From contig JAIUNL010000001.1 of NCBI GenBank assembly GCA_020161835.1, positions 124,001-188,000 on the forward strand: a stretch of 64,000 nt of DNA. The letters are read 5' to 3'. The position numbers and the translations under genes were made by a program. Each line of letters opens with the position of its first letter. The first letter of the stretch is position 1. The DNA comes from Bacteroidota bacterium. GTDB taxonomy: Bacteria; Bacteroidota; JABWAT01. This document shows, piece by piece, positions 33,288 through 42,511 of the stretch. The notes under the pieces were generated by a model. It did no database searches and had not been told where the DNA came from. It saw only the letters and a list, made by a program, of their open reading frames with translations.

Positions 33288-35264
33288 ATGGTGGTGATGG
33301 TGCTGAAAAAAATGACTGAATTCCGGAAAGTATTTCCCCCCTGGATGGCGTATCTCTTTTGGGTTTTTATTGCCGGAATGATTCTTTCAACCGGATTCCG
33401 TGTTTTTCTTTTATTGCTTCATTATGATCTGGTTGAGACCGCACCTCCTTCGGTTATTGCCCTGTCGTTTTATCATGGGTTTTCATTTGATCTCAGAGTT
33501 TGCTCCGGGTTGATTCTGCCTCCTTATCTGGTCTGGATGTTTTTCTGGATGACCAACCTGAACGTCCCAAAATTACCCCGAATAACAACCTGGTATTTTA
33601 TTGCCATGTCGTTTTTCATCATCGGTTTCTCAATGGCCGATTTTCCGTACTTTGACTATTATGGCTCCCGATTATCAAACGACATTCTGACCTGGAGTGA
33701 TAAACCCGGCCTGATGGTTGAAATCCTTTTTGCAGACCTGGCGTTTATTCCGACAATCGTAATCGGTTTTCTGATTGGGTTTCTTTACTGGTATTTTCTG
33801 TTTCGCCTCGAAAAATCCTGCTTCTCAGATCACCCCGTCCGGGTTTCTTTCAAAACCCGGCTGAGTCTGTTTCTTCTTACGTTTTGCGGAATGTTTCTGG
33901 GCTTGAGAGGGAATTATGATCTTACTGAAAAACCGATGATAACCGCACAGGCCTTTTTCAGTGATTTTACTTTTGTCAACCAGCTCACTCTGAATGCAAT
34001 CTTTAATCTGCTTGATTCATACAACGTTTATGAGGTAAATTACACCACAGACGAAATCGCCATCCAAAAAGCACAGAATTACCTCAATATTAAACCCGGG
34101 CAGTATAACTCTCCCATCGCCCGAAAAGTTGAGCCTGATTCCATTCCTTCTCCAAAAAATGTTGTTCTCATTCTGATGGAAAGCATGACCGCCTACAAAG
34201 TTGGCAGTTATGGAATCACAAAAGGATTGACTCCCTTTTTTGACAGTCTTTCAGCTCAATCCCTCTTCTTCCCCAATACATTTTCAACGGGAATTCATAC
34301 CCGAAATGGAATTTACGCAACCATGACCGGTTACCCGACACTCAGAGGAAACCGGCCAATGATGTCTTCTCTCGGAAACGGAAAGCCTTATATTGGTTTG
34401 CCCAACACATTAAAAGAAAACGGATATTCAACCGTATTTTTCTGTACCGGGAAAAAAGATTTTGATAATATGGGCGGCTTTTTGATTTTCAATGGAATGG
34501 AAAAGGTTTATAGTAAGGCCGATTACCCCGAATCTGAGGTATTCAATAAGTGGGGCGTTACTGATTATTTCATGTTTAACTGGGCATTGCCGGTTATCAG
34601 AGATCTTCATGATAAAAATAAACCCTTTTTTGCGACCTTTCTAACCATTTCAGCTCATGAAAAAACTGATCTTGCAAGACCACCGGGTTTTGAGCCAAAA
34701 GCAGATAATCTGGTTGATCAGCGTTTTGAACTGGCTGACTGGAGCCTGAAAGATTTTTTTGATAAAGCATCAAAAGAACCGTGGTTTAAAAATACACTTT
34801 TTGTTCTGGTTGCAGACCATGGTTATAAAGTTAATCAGCTTTACGATCTTCCTCTGGGTTACCACCACGTTCCGCTTCTGTTTTATTCGCCTGACTATGT
34901 AAAACCTCAAAAACTGACAAACCTGGCCGGACAGACTGATATTTTCCCAACAACAATGGGTATTTTAAATCTTCCGTACATCAACAATTCTATGGGAATT
35001 GATCTCAGAAAAGAAACCCGTCCATTTATGTTTTTTTCAAGTCCGACCAATACCGGGTGCCTGAGTGACTCTCTTTATCTTATTCTGGGCGGTTCCGGAA
35101 AAGACTTTTTGTTCCATTATCAGGTAAACGAGCAGAAAAATAGGATAGACGATTATCCTGAACTTGTCAGACAAATGAAGGATTATACCCTTTCAATGTT
35201 CCAGACAACCCAGTTTGTTGTAAAAAACCGTTTAAACGGTTCAGTTGAAGAATTAAAACCATGA
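33288..35264 (+). CDS. LtaS-like sulfatase-fold phosphoglycerol/phosphoethanolamine transferase
   Basis: This membrane enzyme has 658 residues. About five N-terminal helices (about 17-215) anchor a periplasmic alkaline-phosphatase-fold domain (about 285-610). Metal and catalytic residues are in place: Glu298 in LMESMTAY, nucleophile Thr338 in GIHTRNGIYATMTGYP, and Asp510-His511 in VADHG, then GYHHVPLLFYSP. This is the LTA-synthase/OpgB layout; in Gram-negative bacteria such enzymes decorate periplasmic glycans or LPS with phosphoglycerol or phosphoethanolamine. Its place inside the glycosyltransferase cluster supports decoration of the same glycan. The start codon could also be a Met 3 or 8 codons downstream. 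Confidence 0.88.
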   Translation: MVVMVLKKMTEFRKVFPPWMAYLFWVFIAGMILSTGFRVFLLLLHYDLVETAPPSVIALSFYHGFSFDLRVCSGLILPPYLVWMFFWMTNLNVPKLPRITTWYFIAMSFFIIGFSMADFPYFDYYGSRLSNDILTWSDKPGLMVEILFADLAFIPTIVIGFLIGFLYWYFLFRLEKSCFSDHPVRVSFKTRLSLFLLTFCGMFLGLRGNYDLTEKPMITAQAFFSDFTFVNQLTLNAIFNLLDSYNVYEVNYTTDEIAIQKAQNYLNIKPGQYNSPIARKVEPDSIPSPKNVVLILMESMTAYKVGSYGITKGLTPFFDSLSAQSLFFPNTFSTGIHTRNGIYATMTGYPTLRGNRPMMSSLGNGKPYIGLPNTLKENGYSTVFFCTGKKDFDNMGGFLIFNGMEKVYSKADYPESEVFNKWGVTDYFMFNWALPVIRDLHDKNKPFFATFLTISAHEKTDLARPPGFEPKADNLVDQRFELADWSLKDFFDKASKEPWFKNTLFVLVADHGYKVNQLYDLPLGYHHVPLLFYSPDYVKPQKLTNLAGQTDIFPTTMGILNLPYINNSMGIDLRKETRPFMFFSSPTNTGCLSDSLYLILGGSGKDFLFHYQVNEQKNRIDDYPELVRQMKDYTLSMFQTTQFVVKNRLNGSVEELKP

Positions 35265-35385
35265 ACAGAACCACGTGATCATTGCTTCCCAACCTGAAAA
35301 ACAAGACATTCACAACTTAGCGTTAAGATTTCAGTCAAGTGTTGACTTCTGTTCACAATAACCTGACCTCATTAAACCGGCAAAA

Positions 35386-37266
35386 ATGGATCTTTATTTA
35401 AAAGTCATCTCCTTCGCAAAACCCTGGTGGAAACACATTATTCTGTCTTTCACCCTGACTCTGTTTTTCATTTTGTTTAATTCAGTTTCACTCTGGGTTT
35501 CGGTTGACTTTATTCAGCAGCTTTTTAACCCCGAGGTCATCAGCGGTCAGGTTGATATCACAGACAGCTCAAAACCCAATCAGGTTACCAAGCTGATTGG
35601 AACCAGCAGCATTTACGATGATATCAGCCAGGGTATGAAAAGTATCATTGTTCAGGCAAATCGTTTTGACACCCTTAAAATGGTTTGCCTCATCATCTTT
35701 TTATCATACCTTCTTAAAAATATTGCTGACTATTACCGGAAAATTCTGCTCAGCTATATTGAGCTTAAAATTATTACGCTCATGCGTGATAAACTTGCAG
35801 CAACGTTTGTAAGACTTCCTATTTCTTATTATGAACGGAATAATTCGGGTGAGTTGACCTCAATCGTTTTTAACGATGTAAATGCGGTTAACTCCATGAT
35901 CAACAACAGTTTCGGTCGGATGCTGCTGGCACCCTTCCAGATACTTGTGAATATTGTAATCATGTTTCTGATTGACTGGCAACTTGCAACGATTACACTT
36001 ACGGTCATTCCGCTTTCTGCCTTTTCAATCTGGAAAATCGGACAAAGTATCCGCCGTCGAAGCCGCAGGGTTTTTGCTCAGATCGGGCTGGTTTTTAATT
36101 ATTTCCAGGAAATGCTGATGGCCATGAGAGTGGTTAAGGCGTTCACCAATGAAAGACATGAAGAGAACCGTGGCAGAGAAGCGAACAAAGGTTACTTCAA
36201 AGCCAATTTCAGGGCAACCCGCCTCTCTCATCTTACTTCACCTCTCAATGAAATTATTATTGTAATGGTTTTGGTTTTTCTGCTATGGTACGGCGGATCT
36301 CAGGTTTACACCGGTGAGGGCCTCAAAGCCGAAGATTTTATCAGGTTTCTTGTTTTCCTGATTACCATTTTCCAGCCATTGAAAGAACTTACCAACGTTA
36401 ATAACGTTATTCAAAACGGAATGGCTGCTGCTGAAAGAATTGTAAAAACACTCGATGCACCACCAGAAGTTTATGAATCACCTACATCTGTGGCACTTAC
36501 AACGTTCAGCTCAAACATCGAATTTAAAAATGTGACCTTCAGGTATAACCCCGAAGATCCCATTGTTCTTCATTCTGTCAGTTTAAAAATTAACCGGGGT
36601 GAAACCGTTGCCTTTGTTGGGCATTCGGGTGCCGGAAAAACAACCATAGTTGACCTTGTCCCACGATTTTATGAAATAAATGACGGCTCTATTTCTATTG
36701 ATGGAATTGACATCCGGACGCTGAAACTCGAATCTCTGAGAAAACAAATAGGAATTGTTGCCCAGGAATCTGTTCTTTTCAACGAAACCGTCAGATACAA
36801 CATCGGCTACGGGCTTGAATCTGTAACTGATGAACAAATTATCGAAGCTGCCAAAAACGCCAATGCCTGGGAATTCATCGAGAAGATGGAACATGGTCTT
36901 GATACCGTAACCGGTGAAAGAGGTGTAAAACTTTCTGGCGGACAGAAACAACGGCTTTCCATTGCCAGAGCCATTCTAAAAAATCCACCGATTTTAATTC
37001 TGGATGAAGCAACCTCTGCTCTGGATACCGAATCTGAAAAACTCGTTCAGGATGCCATTTACAAACTGATGAAAAACCGGACGGTTCTAGCAATTGCCCA
37101 CCGTCTGTCAACCATTCAGCATGCAGATAAAATTGTGGTACTGAGCAGCGGAAATATTGTTGCCATTGGCCGTCATGAAGAACTTTTGATTTCATCACCA
37201 GATTACCAGCGTCTTTATCAGCTTCAGTTCAGAAATGAAAATAAAACCGAACAAAATCCATCCTGA
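35386..37266 (+). CDS. ABC exporter, MsbA-like (fused TMD-NBD)
   Basis: This is a half-transporter of 626 residues that should work as a homodimer in the inner membrane. Six membrane helices span about 15-335, with a 55-residue extra loop after the first helix. The NBD has Walker A GHSGAGKTT (Lys418), Q-loop VAQESVLF, signature LSGGQKQRLS (about 517) and Walker B ILILDEATSALD (Asp540, Glu541). The closest functional type is MsbA, the lipid A-core flippase, or another lipid/glycolipid flippase. Its location between glycosyltransferase genes suggests it moves the product of this cluster across the membrane. Confidence 0.9.
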   Translation: MDLYLKVISFAKPWWKHIILSFTLTLFFILFNSVSLWVSVDFIQQLFNPEVISGQVDITDSSKPNQVTKLIGTSSIYDDISQGMKSIIVQANRFDTLKMVCLIIFLSYLLKNIADYYRKILLSYIELKIITLMRDKLAATFVRLPISYYERNNSGELTSIVFNDVNAVNSMINNSFGRMLLAPFQILVNIVIMFLIDWQLATITLTVIPLSAFSIWKIGQSIRRRSRRVFAQIGLVFNYFQEMLMAMRVVKAFTNERHEENRGREANKGYFKANFRATRLSHLTSPLNEIIIVMVLVFLLWYGGSQVYTGEGLKAEDFIRFLVFLITIFQPLKELTNVNNVIQNGMAAAERIVKTLDAPPEVYESPTSVALTTFSSNIEFKNVTFRYNPEDPIVLHSVSLKINRGETVAFVGHSGAGKTTIVDLVPRFYEINDGSISIDGIDIRTLKLESLRKQIGIVAQESVLFNETVRYNIGYGLESVTDEQIIEAAKNANAWEFIEKMEHGLDTVTGERGVKLSGGQKQRLSIARAILKNPPILILDEATSALDTESEKLVQDAIYKLMKNRTVLAIAHRLSTIQHADKIVVLSSGNIVAIGRHEELLISSPDYQRLYQLQFRNENKTEQNPS

Positions 37267-37281
37267 TTTCATGAGTCAACC

Positions 37282-38367
37282 GTGACCATTCTTTTTCTGA
37301 ATTCGGCAAAATCATGGGGCGGAAATGAACGGTGGATGCTTCAGGCAGCAAGAAAGCTCAATGAAGATCATACTGTTTTGCTTGCATACAGAAATGAAGT
37401 CATCGGCGATCGGTTTTCAATCCCAAAATTTAAATTCCCTTTTGTTTCTGAGGCTGATGTTTACACCCTCAGCCAGCTTATCAAACTTATCCACCGTCAT
37501 CATATTGACGTTTTAATTCCGACCAAACGAAAAGATTACGTCCTAGCCGGCCTTTCAGCCCGAATGACCGGGCGGGTAAATGTGCTCAGGCTGGGTATTG
37601 CCCGAAAGCCTGAACCTGGCTTTTTTCACCGGTTTGTTTATTCCTTTCTTGCAGATGGTATAATTGTTAATGCAAATTCCATCCGGACCGAACTGATTGA
37701 AATCCCCTATATGAATCCTGATCAGATCAGGGTAATTTACAATGGCATATTTTACAATGAAGTCGAAAATCTGGCTGCCCAATCTGGTCCTGATTTACCT
37801 GAATTTTCCTTCCGGGTTGTTTCGGTTGGTGAACTTTCACCCAGAAAAGGACATGATCTTGCCATCAGAGGATTTGCTGAGTTTATCAACCAACATTCCT
37901 GGCCTGACTTAAAACCCGGCCTTATTATAATTGGCGGGGGTCCCGATGAGAAAAGACTCAAGACACTTGCTACTGAACTTGGCATTCAAAATCAGGTTGT
38001 TCTAACCGGATTTGTGAAAAACCCTTACCCCATTGTTGCAGCCTCAGACGTCTTTTTAATGACCTCTGCAAGTGAAGGAATTTCAAACGCCTTACTTGAA
38101 GCCATGGTGCTGAAGGTTCCTGCAATTACAACTTCAGGTGCCGGTGGTGCTGAAGAATTTATGATTCAGGGAGAAACAGGCTGGCTGATTGGAAATGACA
38201 TTGAAAACGATACGGCACGTTTTCTTATTGAAGCGTATCTGAATCCTGAATTAAGAAAACGAATTGCAGACCGGGCCAGAGAAGATGTCATTGCTCGTTT
38301 CGACTCTGACAGGATGAAACTTGAAATTGTTGAATTTCTTAAGTTTTTGATTTCCCGCCATAAGTAA
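37282..38367 (+). CDS. Glycosyltransferase family 4 (last gene of glycan cluster)
   Basis: This is a GT-B glycosyltransferase of 361 residues, starting at GTG (37282), 15 bp after the ABC exporter gene. An ATG 11 nt upstream is out of frame. The first residues TILFLNSAKSWGGNERWM parallel those of the first gene of the cluster (25710), indicating paralogy. The donor domain has VVSVGELSPRKGHDLAI, IIIGGGPDEKRL, VVLTGFVKNPYP, SASEGISNALLEAMVLKVP and SGAGGAEEF. It closes the ten-gene run of cell-surface glycan genes. The sugar specificity is unknown. Confidence 0.92.
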   Translation: MTILFLNSAKSWGGNERWMLQAARKLNEDHTVLLAYRNEVIGDRFSIPKFKFPFVSEADVYTLSQLIKLIHRHHIDVLIPTKRKDYVLAGLSARMTGRVNVLRLGIARKPEPGFFHRFVYSFLADGIIVNANSIRTELIEIPYMNPDQIRVIYNGIFYNEVENLAAQSGPDLPEFSFRVVSVGELSPRKGHDLAIRGFAEFINQHSWPDLKPGLIIIGGGPDEKRLKTLATELGIQNQVVLTGFVKNPYPIVAASDVFLMTSASEGISNALLEAMVLKVPAITTSGAGGAEEFMIQGETGWLIGNDIENDTARFLIEAYLNPELRKRIADRAREDVIARFDSDRMKLEIVEFLKFLISRHK

Positions 38368-38422
38368 CTTTTCCCTGAAGGTTAACGTAAACATCAATTT
38401 ACTTTCAAATCGGAGAACAAGT

Positions 38423-39136
38423 ATGAACAGACCTGCACTTCCACCACGATCCGGATTTGGTCTTCTTTTGATTGCCATAGGTCTATTTATTCTTCTGGAT
38501 AAATTGGATTTTTACAGCTTTGGCGATCTTATCTCAACCTGGTGGCCACTCATTCTGATTTACATTGGTACGCATCACCTGATTACCAGGGGTAATAACC
38601 GGTCTAATGGCAGTTACATTTTAATTGCATTGGGCGTCTTTTTTCTGCTTCATACACTTGACCTCTTTGATACTGACATCATTCATACCTGGTGGCCCGC
38701 ATTACTGATACTTCTGGGTATCTGGATTTTAGCAAATGCTTTTAACCGCAAAAAACAAAACGATTTGCCGCACGATTCATTCTCAACAGTTGAAGGAACT
38801 GAAGATATGCTCAATAACTCTGTGTTCATGTCAGGCTCTGAAATTCGGTCAATGTCTCAAAACTTTAAAGGCGGAAAAATTACCGTTGTTCTGGGCGGAA
38901 GCAAAATTGACCTTCGGCAAGCCATTCTTTCACCTAATGCGACCCTTGATATTATGGTTTTAATGGGCGGATGTGAACTATTTGTACCCTATGAATGGGA
39001 TCTTGATATTCAGGCTCAGGCTATTTTAGGTGGTATTGAAGATAAAAGGCTCAGACAAAGTCATGCACCGGGAACTGTTGCCCCAATTCTCCGGATCACC
39101 GGAAGTGCCATTCTGGGCGGAATCGAAATAAAGTAA
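38423..39136 (+). CDS. LiaF-like membrane protein
   Basis: This is a protein of 237 residues. Two duplicated hydrophobic segments (about 10-55 and 70-110) each contain the pattern GLFILLDKL / GVFFLLHTLDL followed by STWWPLILIYIG / HTWWPALLILLG, typical of LiaI/LiaF-type transmembrane modules (DUF5668). After a linker the C-terminal beta domain (about 145-237) has FKGGKITVVLGGSKIDLRQA and a terminal ITGSAILGGIEIK, matching the LiaF cell-wall-stress domain (DUF2154). In Firmicutes LiaF represses the LiaRS system; in FCB bacteria the role is not known. The gene is a single unit ending at a hairpin terminator. Confidence 0.85.
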   Translation: MNRPALPPRSGFGLLLIAIGLFILLDKLDFYSFGDLISTWWPLILIYIGTHHLITRGNNRSNGSYILIALGVFFLLHTLDLFDTDIIHTWWPALLILLGIWILANAFNRKKQNDLPHDSFSTVEGTEDMLNNSVFMSGSEIRSMSQNFKGGKITVVLGGSKIDLRQAILSPNATLDIMVLMGGCELFVPYEWDLDIQAQAILGGIEDKRLRQSHAPGTVAPILRITGSAILGGIEIK

Positions 39137-39157
39137 TTCTTCCTTTTTAATTTGGTT

Positions 39158-39196
39158 CAAGGGGTACAAAATCTTGTGCCCCTTGCCGGTTTTTTC
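39158..39196 (+). terminator. Intrinsic terminator after the LiaF-like gene
   Basis: The stem CAAGGGGTAC / GTGCCCCTTG (one T.G wobble) with a short AT loop is followed closely by a T6 run, 22 bp after the stop. Confidence 0.75.
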
Positions 39197-39200
39197 CCCC

Positions 39201-39257
39201 CTTTCTGTCTTTGGTTCCTGAGCGGAGTCGAAGGACTAACTACTGCTTTCTGTCTTT
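39201..39257 (+). repeat. Element C, copy 2, between 12-bp direct repeats
   Basis: The core TTCC-TGAGCGGAGTCGAA-GGAC (39215-39236) keeps the loop of the other copies. It has the same T.C mismatch but replaces the inner CAC/GTG pairs with TCC/GGA. It is flanked by perfect 12-bp direct repeats CTTTCTGTCTTT (39201-39212 and 39246-39257), like a target-site duplication. The rest of 39258-39419 holds no gene that I can see. Confidence 0.65.
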
Positions 39258-39419
39258 TTCCTTTCATTATTTATTCATTATTATTTTCTGTGGGTCTTCC
39301 ATCTTAGCTTTTTTGTACGTAGCTTAAAAAGACCAAAACATCCATTGTCCTTTTTCGGAATGAAATCCGGAGTTTCTCCCGACACATCCTTTAATATTTA
39401 GACTGCCGGAGGAGACATT

Positions 39420-40685
39420 ATGAAAGATACCGTTGCCATTATTCTTGCCGGAGGCCGGGGTGAACGGCTTTACCCGCTTACCCGTGATCGTTCAAAGCCT
39501 TCAGTTTATTTTGGCGGAATTTACCGTATTATTGATATTGCCCTGAGTAATTGTGTAAACTCTGAGATTTACAATATCATGGTCTTTCCGCAGTACAAGG
39601 CTCAGTCTCTCATGGATCACATTGATGAAGGCTGGAATATTTTTAACCACTCGCTCGGGCATTATCTCAGAATCGTTCCACCACAAATGCGGGTGAGTTC
39701 AGATTGGTACCGGGGTACTGCTGATTCCATCCGTCAAAATCTGTATCTACTTGAATCTACTCAGGCCACCCATTTCCTCATTTTATCGGGTGACCATATT
39801 TACAAAATGAATTATGAACTTTTTCGTGATTTTCACCTCGAAACGGATGCTTCGCTTTCAATTTCTGCAATTGAAGTTCCGGTTGAGGAAGCCAGTAAAT
39901 ATGGGGTTTTAACGGTTGACGAGAAATATCAGGTATTGGGATTTGAAGAAAAGCCGGCCATCCCAGCCACCATTCCCGGGAATCCATCGCTATCATTGGT
40001 TTCTATGGGAATCTATCTGTTTAACAGAGAAAATCTGCTTCACACCCTGCGGGAAATTCCGGGTGATGATTTCGGACAAAATATTCTGCCAAGACTGATC
40101 AGCCAGAATAAAGTTTGTGCCTATCCTTACTCAAAGTTAAATAAAATCAGGGATTACCTCTTTAAAAGCTATCCGGATGGGAGGCGGGAAAAGGTGCTCG
40201 ATCCCAGAACACCTGACTCAGGTTATTGGCGTGATGTGGGTGATTTAGACTCGTTCTGGGCTGCCAATATGGATTTGACTGGTATTGCTCCGGCTTTTAA
40301 TATGTACAGCACGCTTTGGCCCCTCAGAACCGCATTCAAAACCTATCCACCCGCTAAAACTATTTTTCAAAATGAAAAAGAAGGACGGGTTGGTTTTATG
40401 CTCGATTCGCTGGTTGCACCGGGAACAATCATCTCTGGCGGAAAGGTGAACAAATCTGTTTTACACTACGATGTAAGGGTAAATTCCTGGGCAGAAGTCA
40501 GTGAATCGGTTCTTTTTCCGCATGTTGATATCGGGAGATATTGCAAAATAAAACGGGCGATCATTGACCGCGATAACCACATCCCCGCCGGTACGGTAAT
40601 TGGATACAATGAAGAAGAAGACAGAAAAAAATATACTGTTTCAGATGGCGGAATTGTGGTGGTCGGAAAAAAACATTTCAAATAG
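39420..40685 (+). CDS. glgC: Glucose-1-phosphate adenylyltransferase
   Basis: This complete ADP-glucose pyrophosphorylase of 421 residues catalyses the committed step of glycogen synthesis. The N-terminal nucleotidyltransferase domain has IILAGGRGERLYPLTRDRSK (residues 7-26), WYRGTADSIRQNLYL and FLILSGDHIYKMNY; VLGFEEKP and the glucose-1-phosphate Lys region follow. The C-terminal beta-helix (about 300-421) has the repeats SLVAPGTIISGG, VRVNSWAEV, DIGRYCKIKRAII and GTVIGY. A strong Shine-Dalgarno (GGAGG, 39409-39413) fixes the ATG at 39420. It is a paralogue of the gene cut by the left edge. It is transcribed alone and converges on the next gene. Confidence 0.95.
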   Translation: MKDTVAIILAGGRGERLYPLTRDRSKPSVYFGGIYRIIDIALSNCVNSEIYNIMVFPQYKAQSLMDHIDEGWNIFNHSLGHYLRIVPPQMRVSSDWYRGTADSIRQNLYLLESTQATHFLILSGDHIYKMNYELFRDFHLETDASLSISAIEVPVEEASKYGVLTVDEKYQVLGFEEKPAIPATIPGNPSLSLVSMGIYLFNRENLLHTLREIPGDDFGQNILPRLISQNKVCAYPYSKLNKIRDYLFKSYPDGRREKVLDPRTPDSGYWRDVGDLDSFWAANMDLTGIAPAFNMYSTLWPLRTAFKTYPPAKTIFQNEKEGRVGFMLDSLVAPGTIISGGKVNKSVLHYDVRVNSWAEVSESVLFPHVDIGRYCKIKRAIIDRDNHIPAGTVIGYNEEEDRKKYTVSDGGIVVVGKKHFK

Positions 40686-40715
40686 AAAAGGGAAACAAGA
40701 CATTCCCTGAGCGTT

Positions 40716-41261
40716 CTAGACTGACTTTATTTGGTTTCTGATAAGTATCTCAATTTCCCTTATCAGGTCTTCGTCTTCGTGATAGGGTGTAATCAGTTTC
40801 CATTTTCCTCCATCTAATTGTGCTTCCAGCCGGAAAAATGGGGGACCCTGACCCTGTCTGGTTTTTTCACGCCTGACTTTTACTTCTACTGCTTTTATTT
40901 CGGAAAGAATTAACACAGAATTTTTGTGCCACGGAAGGGGTCCGTGGGTGATTGACATCCGATCATTTGAAATGATAATCCGGGTTTTGTTGAAGAACCG
41001 TGCACTGCAGTAGTAGGTAAAAGCAAGCAGTGCAAAAGCTACGGCAACAATCACAATTGCAAATGGTTTTTCCTCAAAAGTAAACCCGGAAAAAGTAAGT
41101 GTTTTCCATTGGGTACTGATCATGACCGTAACTGCCACAATACCCAGAATCAGTGCAAGATTATAAACAAAGGAACGCCATTTGAGTTCAATGACCAGCA
41201 TATCTGTTGAGTGAGTAACAGTTAATGCACTGAGATCAACTTGATTCGATTTGTTTTTCAT
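40716..41261 (-). CDS. Membrane protein with PH-like domain, unknown function
   Basis: This is a protein of 181 residues that I cannot name. Two membrane helices (about 33-50 and 65-85) are followed by a C-terminal beta-rich domain: ARFFNKTRIIISNDRMSITHGPLPW, LILSEIKAVEVKVRRE, FRLEAQL, WKLITPY. It ends with a helix DLIREIEILIRNQ. The pattern resembles bacterial PH-like (YdbS/DUF304-type) membrane proteins, but the match is only by eye. It lies downstream of the surE-mscS pair on the same strand, separated from them by a hairpin terminator, so it probably has its own promoter. Confidence 0.7.
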   Translation of the reverse strand: MKNKSNQVDLSALTVTHSTDMLVIELKWRSFVYNLALILGIVAVTVMISTQWKTLTFSGFTFEEKPFAIVIVAVAFALLAFTYYCSARFFNKTRIIISNDRMSITHGPLPWHKNSVLILSEIKAVEVKVRREKTRQGQGPPFFRLEAQLDGGKWKLITPYHEDEDLIREIEILIRNQIKSV

Positions 41262-41329
41262 TTGCTGCAGATTACACTTTTAAGACCAAAAGCTTTGGAG
41301 ATCTTCACAATGAACAACATGAAAAATGT

Positions 41330-41370
41330 AAAACAAGGGCACTTCGACTCCGCTCAGTGACCTTGTTTTA
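41330..41370 (-). terminator. Element C, copy 3: hairpin after the mscS-like gene
   Basis: On the minus strand AAAACAAGG and CCTTGTTTT pair perfectly (9 bp) around the same core as copy 1 (TCAC-TGAGCGGAGTCGAA-GTGC), including the T.C mismatch. The arms differ from copy 1 but pair. It lies 32 nt after the mscS-like stop, past a heptamer array, and ends in a T-rich run on the transcribed strand. Confidence 0.75.
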
Positions 41371-41401
41371 TCACTTGTCACTTATAACTTATAACTCGTC
41401 A
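41367..41401 (-). repeat. 7-nt tandem array directly after the mscS-like stop
   Basis: On the minus strand, immediately after the stop, the units are TGACGAG, TTATAAG, TTATAAG, TGACAAG and TGATAAA. Each carries TGA or TAA. The TTATAAG dialect is the same as after nadK (10544). Confidence 0.8.
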
Positions 41402-42511
41402 CTATTTCACCTCTCCCCGGTGATGTACAACAATTTGCGGGAAAGGAATGATAATCCCGTTTTCGCGGAAGGATTTATCAATTGCAATCCGGAGATCTTC
41501 TGCCACCCGAAACTCATCTTTGTAATGTGAAACCCTGCAAATCAAAGTTACCAATAATTCTGAGTCTTTGAATTCAATAAAAAATGATTTTGGTTCCGGA
41601 TCTTCAAGTACTTCTGGGTGTGCTTTTGCCAGATTAACCAGAAGTGCTTTTACCATGTTCACATCGGTACCGTATGCAACGGGAATGTCCATTTTTATCC
41701 GTGAGGCCGGATCAGGATAGCTCAGGTTGATAAGCTGGCTTTTTGCAATTTCTGAATTCGGAATAATCACCACATGGTTATCAAAATTGAGAATTTTTGT
41801 TGAACGGAGTCCGATCCTGATTACATCACCTGTTAAACCGGAAGTAACCATTTTAACCCGGTCACCCACCCTGAACGGGCGGTCAATCATGATCACAAAA
41901 CCGGCAATCATATTTGCCAATGTATCCTGAGAGGCATAACCCACGGCAAAGGATACCGCAGCGCCGCCAATGGCAAGACCGGTGAGGTCAACATCAAAAT
42001 ATTTGAGAACAACCCCGGCGCCGGCAACATAAATAAAAATTTTGACCAGCCGGTCAATAAGGGGAGCAAGTTCATCATCAATTGAGGTTTCAGTTTTCGA
42101 TGCAACATTTTCGATAAACCATTGAAGAACGATATCAAAAAGCCTTGAAAAAAACCTGCAGATCAAAAACACAAAAATGGTTACTGCAATCCCGATTATA
42201 ATCTTTTGTGAATGATCAGAGAAATGTTCTCTGATCTCGTCAAAAGAAAAATAAAAGGCAATAATGTAAATTACCTGTGCGATTGACTGATTGACAAGTG
42301 AGAGAACTTTATCGTCCAGATCGGTTTCTGTCGCCGTTGTAACATACTTTTCAACCAATTTTACAATTAGTTTAACAATCATAGCCAGAATGAATCCTGC
42401 CGTGAGCATAAGACCCATAAAGGCCAGATCACCCATTACACTGTCAGGAACGTAAAACTCAATCCAGGCTCTGACAGATTTTAAATCAATAATTATTGCG
42501 GCAATTCCCAT
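41402..42511 (-). CDS. MscS-family small-conductance mechanosensitive channel
   Basis: This is an inner-membrane channel of 369 residues that would release solutes on hypo-osmotic shock. Four or five hydrophobic helices occupy about 1-200. The pore-lining helix and MscS core follow: AIGGAAVSFAVGYASQDTLANMIAGFVIMIDRPFRVGDRVK is the hallmark region (about 178-218, seen in pieces), then TGDVIRIGLRSTKILNFDNHVVIIPNSEI in the beta domain. The C-terminal alpha/beta domain ends FPQIVVHH. The start overlaps the surE end by 19 nt, so the two genes are cotranscribed. Its stop is followed by a heptamer array and a hairpin. Confidence 0.93.
   Translation of the reverse strand: MGIAAIIIDLKSVRAWIEFYVPDSVMGDLAFMGLMLTAGFILAMIVKLIVKLVEKYVTTATETDLDDKVLSLVNQSIAQVIYIIAFYFSFDEIREHFSDHSQKIIIGIAVTIFVFLICRFFSRLFDIVLQWFIENVASKTETSIDDELAPLIDRLVKIFIYVAGAGVVLKYFDVDLTGLAIGGAAVSFAVGYASQDTLANMIAGFVIMIDRPFRVGDRVKMVTSGLTGDVIRIGLRSTKILNFDNHVVIIPNSEIAKSQLINLSYPDPASRIKMDIPVAYGTDVNMVKALLVNLAKAHPEVLEDPEPKSFFIEFKDSELLVTLICRVSHYKDEFRVAEDLRIAIDKSFRENGIIIPFPQIVVHHRGEVK

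Noticed and set aside
35262..35356. Inverted repeat TGAACAGAA / TTCTGTTCA before the MsbA-like gene
   Set aside because: Only 9 bp pair over an 85-bp separation, which is not enough to claim a regulatory site.
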